DNA of 16,113 nt from an uncultured bacterium (GTDB lineage Bacteria; Bacillota; Clostridia; Oscillospirales; Oscillospiraceae). Under the pieces are notes generated by a model, which saw nothing but the letters and a program-made list of their open reading frames with translations, searched no databases and was not told the origin of the DNA. Shown here in pieces: positions 14,540-16,113 of the stretch. The number at the start of each line of letters is the position of its first letter. Position 1 is the stretch's first letter. The translations under genes and the position numbers were made by a program. The stretch covers positions 1-16,113 of the forward strand of contig CASEKM010000036.1 of the NCBI GenBank assembly GCA_949288405.1, read 5' to 3'.

Positions 14540-14578
14540 CGGCAGGAAAGCAGACAGAAAAACTCTGCCTCCTTGCCG
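14540..14578 (+). terminator. Imperfect hairpin after the second kinase gene
   Basis: CGGCAGGAAAGCAGA (14540-14554) pairs imperfectly with TCTGCCTCCTTGCCG (14564-14578) around a 9-base A-rich loop, leaving two mismatches. It begins 11 bp after the kinase stop, where a terminator is expected. No long T-run follows, so confidence is limited. Confidence 0.4.
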
Positions 14579-14639
14579 TTCTGCCGTCCTAGATAGGGGT
14601 CAAAAGGGGCAAACGACAGCAGAAAAAGGGCCGCGGCTA

Positions 14640-14648
14640 TGGTACAAT
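14640..14648 (+). promoter_or_regulatory. Possible extended -10 promoter
   Basis: TGGTACAAT fits an extended -10 element (TGn TACAAT). No convincing -35 lies 16-18 bp upstream. The preceding bases (CTATGGTACA) resemble the element near 9366-9375 (TATGGTATATA), so the two may be read by the same sigma factor. It would drive the GNAT-like and DUF4157 genes. The 273-bp gap 14529-14801 holds this element, the hairpin before it and the gene remnant after it. Confidence 0.4.
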
Positions 14649-14673
14649 AAACCTATAAGCGTATTTTATATGG

Positions 14674-14784
14674 GTGTTGCCGCACTGGAACCCGACCGAA
14701 GAGCGAAACGAGCGGCTGGAGCTTGGAGATCGCCTCTATCTCTCCGCGGAGGAGCGGGATATCAGCGGTCTGAGCTACAGATGA
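14674..14784 (+). pseudogene. In-frame fused remnant of a phosphatase/kinase gene pair
   Basis: In the frame ending at TGA 14782-14784 the translation contains LELGDRLYL directly joined to SAEERDISGLS. The first part matches the phosphatase at 13880-13905 (LEPGDRLYL; 24 of 26 bases equal to 14716-14741). The second matches the kinase at 14406-14439 (LSAEERDIGGL; about 30 of 34 bases equal to 14740-14773). The pieces normally lie about 500 bp apart in two genes. A collapsed extra copy of the phosphatase-kinase pair, joined at a shared CTCTMTCT-like stretch, explains it. A GTG at 14674 could open a 36-codon frame but has no ribosome binding site, so translation is doubtful. Confidence 0.7.
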
Positions 14785-14801
14785 AAAGGAGGAGAACTGC
14801 C

Positions 14802-15680
14802 ATGGAGTGGAGTATCCGGGACCTGGACCGGGGAGAACTGCCGGGCTTCCGGCCCTATCTGCTGCCGGCGACGGCGCTGAACCTGGAGCGCCGGGCGGAC
14901 GGCCTCCAGGCCTTGGGGCTGGTCACAGGCCGCAGTGCCTGCGGCGCGGCGGCGGTCCGCTGGTCCGGGGTTTCGGCGGAACTCACCGATCTTTTTGTGG
15001 ATGCGTCGGTTCGGAGGCGGGGCGGTGCGAGAGCCCTGATGGACGCATTGCTCCAAAGACTGAAGGCGGCAGGGATTACCCAAATCTCGGCAGATTATGT
15101 TCTTCGGGGAGAGGAACTGGAGGCCATGGACCATCTAATGGGCTGTTGCGGCTTTTCCGCCCCCCAGAGACGGTCTCGGGTTTTTCAGGTCCATGCGAGG
15201 CAGTTCCACGACGACCCCAGGCTGGGGGCGGCCTTTTCCCCAAAATACAGGACGCCTCTCGGAGTCTGCACCCTAGGGGAGGCGCCAGCGGAGGCGCTGG
15301 AGGAGCTCCGGACGGCAGAGGATATCCCAAAGCACCTCTCCTGGACGGCCCTTCAGGACCGGGCGCTGCCTGAACTGTCCGTAGGAATGCTCCGGGAGGG
15401 CAGGATCACCGCTTACCTGCTGGCAGAGGAGGGGGGTGGAGGATGCGTACTGCTCTCTGCGGTCCGCCGGTTGGAAGGATCGCCCACAGCATTCTTTACC
15501 CTGCTGTTGGAGTTGCTGAATCGGAGCTGGTATCGCTTTGGCGGTGGGTTCCCCTTCTATTTTTCCACCCTCACGCCAAGGGTGGAACAGCTGGCCCTCA
15601 GACTGGTCGGAGACCGGTTTGAGGACTATGAAGAACACATATGTATCTGGAGGGCGGTTTCCCAGGACAGACCACAGTAA
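14802..15680 (+). CDS. GNAT-like acetyltransferase, probably two tandem GNAT folds
   Basis: A 292-aa protein. The ATG at 14802 is chosen because AAAGGAGGAG (14785-14794) is ideally placed; an ATG at 14670 would read through the gene remnant in a different frame and has no site. Residues about 1-130 form a GNAT domain: LTDLFVDASVRRRGGARALM (61-80) has the acetyl-CoA motif A (R71-x-x-G74-x-A76), then a helix and a CGFSAPQRRSRVFQV segment. Residues about 190-285 (SVGMLREGRITAYLLAEEGG, then a helix, then EDYEEHICIWRA) look like a second, degenerate GNAT fold. The substrate is unknown. The gene lies between the partner-switch cassette and a DUF4157 gene, with an 18-bp gap to the latter, so it may belong to the cargo operon, but this is inference. 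Confidence 0.8.
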   Translation: MEWSIRDLDRGELPGFRPYLLPATALNLERRADGLQALGLVTGRSACGAAAVRWSGVSAELTDLFVDASVRRRGGARALMDALLQRLKAAGITQISADYVLRGEELEAMDHLMGCCGFSAPQRRSRVFQVHARQFHDDPRLGAAFSPKYRTPLGVCTLGEAPAEALEELRTAEDIPKHLSWTALQDRALPELSVGMLREGRITAYLLAEEGGGGCVLLSAVRRLEGSPTAFFTLLLELLNRSWYRFGGGFPFYFSTLTPRVEQLALRLVGDRFEDYEEHICIWRAVSQDRPQ

Positions 15681-15698
15681 AGAGGAGGTATTGTCGTA

Positions 15699-16113
15699 AT
15701 GTCACAAGTATATCAGACTCGCCGGAAGGCGGATAGCAAGGTGGACGTTTCCACCCAGGACAGACAGGCACATGGACCGGCGCTTGCTCAGCTCCAAGGG
15801 GGTGCCATACCTACGGCGGAGCAGTTGGGACACCGGGTGGATCTGCCCGGGGCCATCCAGGCCAAGATGGAGGCGGCCTTCGGGGCGGATTTCTCCGGCG
15901 TGGAGCTCTATGAGAGCCAGACGGTGGCCGACGCCGGGGCCCAGGCTATGACCATGGGAAACAAGATCGGCTTTGCTCCGGGAGTGCTGGACTTTTCCTC
16001 CGGCGCCGGACAGGCCCTGCTGGGCCACGAGCTGAGCCATGTAGTGAGCCAGGCCCGCGGAGAGGTCTCTGGCCGGGGCTTTCTCGATGACCGCGCCCTG
16101 GAGGCTCGGGCCG
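15699..16113 (+). CDS. DUF4157-domain protein, N-terminal part (eCIS-associated cargo/toxin type); runs off the window
   Basis: The ATG at 15699 has AGAGGAGG at 15681-15688. The first 138 residues are visible and the frame is still open at the window end. After a polar, probably disordered leader (1-45) comes a DUF4157 domain: LPGAIQAKMEAAFGADFSGVELYES, then TMGNKIGFAPG, then LLGHELSHVVSQ with H110-E111-x-x-H114, a metallopeptidase-type HExxH (HELSH). DUF4157 domains are known to be enriched in eCIS loci, where they are found on cargo proteins and are often followed by toxin domains. The effector part, if any, lies beyond position 16113. Together with DUF4255, PAAR-like and AAA+ genes upstream, it supports one CIS locus spanning the window. 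Confidence 0.85.
   Translation, partial: MSQVYQTRRKADSKVDVSTQDRQAHGPALAQLQGGAIPTAEQLGHRVDLPGAIQAKMEAAFGADFSGVELYESQTVADAGAQAMTMGNKIGFAPGVLDFSSGAGQALLGHELSHVVSQARGEVSGRGFLDDRALEARA

Noticed and set aside
14670..14801. Upstream extension of the GNAT-like protein to ATG 14670
   Set aside because: No ribosome binding site precedes 14670. The added 44 residues are a wrong-frame reading of the phosphatase/kinase remnant, and 14802 has an excellent AAAGGAGGAG site.
1..16113. CRISPR array, tRNA or rRNA genes, insertion sequences
   Set aside because: No spaced identical repeats, cloverleaf-type sequences, rRNA signatures, transposase frames or terminal inverted repeats were seen.

Overview
The window looks like a piece of a high-GC gut Clostridia genome (Oscillospiraceae-like). 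This is inferred from strong AGGAGG-type ribosome binding sites, frequent TTG and GTG starts, GC-rich codon use and families common in Clostridia (SpoIIE phosphatases, RsbW-like ATPases, STAS, DUF2156). The taxon cannot be fixed from sequence alone. All genes I accept are on the + strand, and both ends of the window cut through a larger locus.

Region A (1-6733) is part of a contractile injection system (CIS/eCIS-type) cluster. In order it holds a 95-aa single-span membrane protein, an 827-aa membrane-anchored MORN-repeat protein, a DUF4255/Pvc16-like cap protein, a small beta-rich protein of unknown role, a Cys-rich DUF4280/PAAR-like spike-tip protein, and an AAA+ ATPase of the kind found in CIS loci. 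The ATPase frame is broken near 4796-4799 and ends in a perfect 36-bp tandem duplication. Sheath, tube and baseplate genes are not in this window. A second CIS-type marker, a DUF4157 protein with HELSH, begins at 15699 and runs off the right edge.

Region B (6826-14528) is a regulatory and membrane cassette between those two CIS markers. It has two phosphatase plus kinase units of the partner-switching type. Unit 1 is a transmembrane SpoIIE-like protein that has lost key metal-binding residues and carries a degenerate ATPase-like tail, followed by an intact RsbW-like ATPase. Unit 2 is a transmembrane SpoIIE-type phosphatase with intact motifs, followed by a second intact RsbW-like ATPase. Between them lie a STAS anti-anti-sigma-like protein, a DUF2156 (LPG-synthase-C-like) protein, and a MATE transporter fused to a partly degenerate HATPase domain. 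The cassette thus holds four Bergerat-fold-like domains, two intact and two decayed. GC content visibly drops over about 9263-13130 and rises again inside the unit-2 phosphatase gene.

Region C (14529-16113) holds a hairpin, a putative extended -10 promoter, an in-frame fused remnant of a phosphatase/kinase pair, a tandem-GNAT-like acetyltransferase and the start of the DUF4157 gene.

Working model (inference): membrane sensors feed a Ser/Thr partner switch (phosphatase, kinase, STAS) that controls a membrane process (DUF2156 and MATE) and possibly production or firing of a membrane-anchored CIS.
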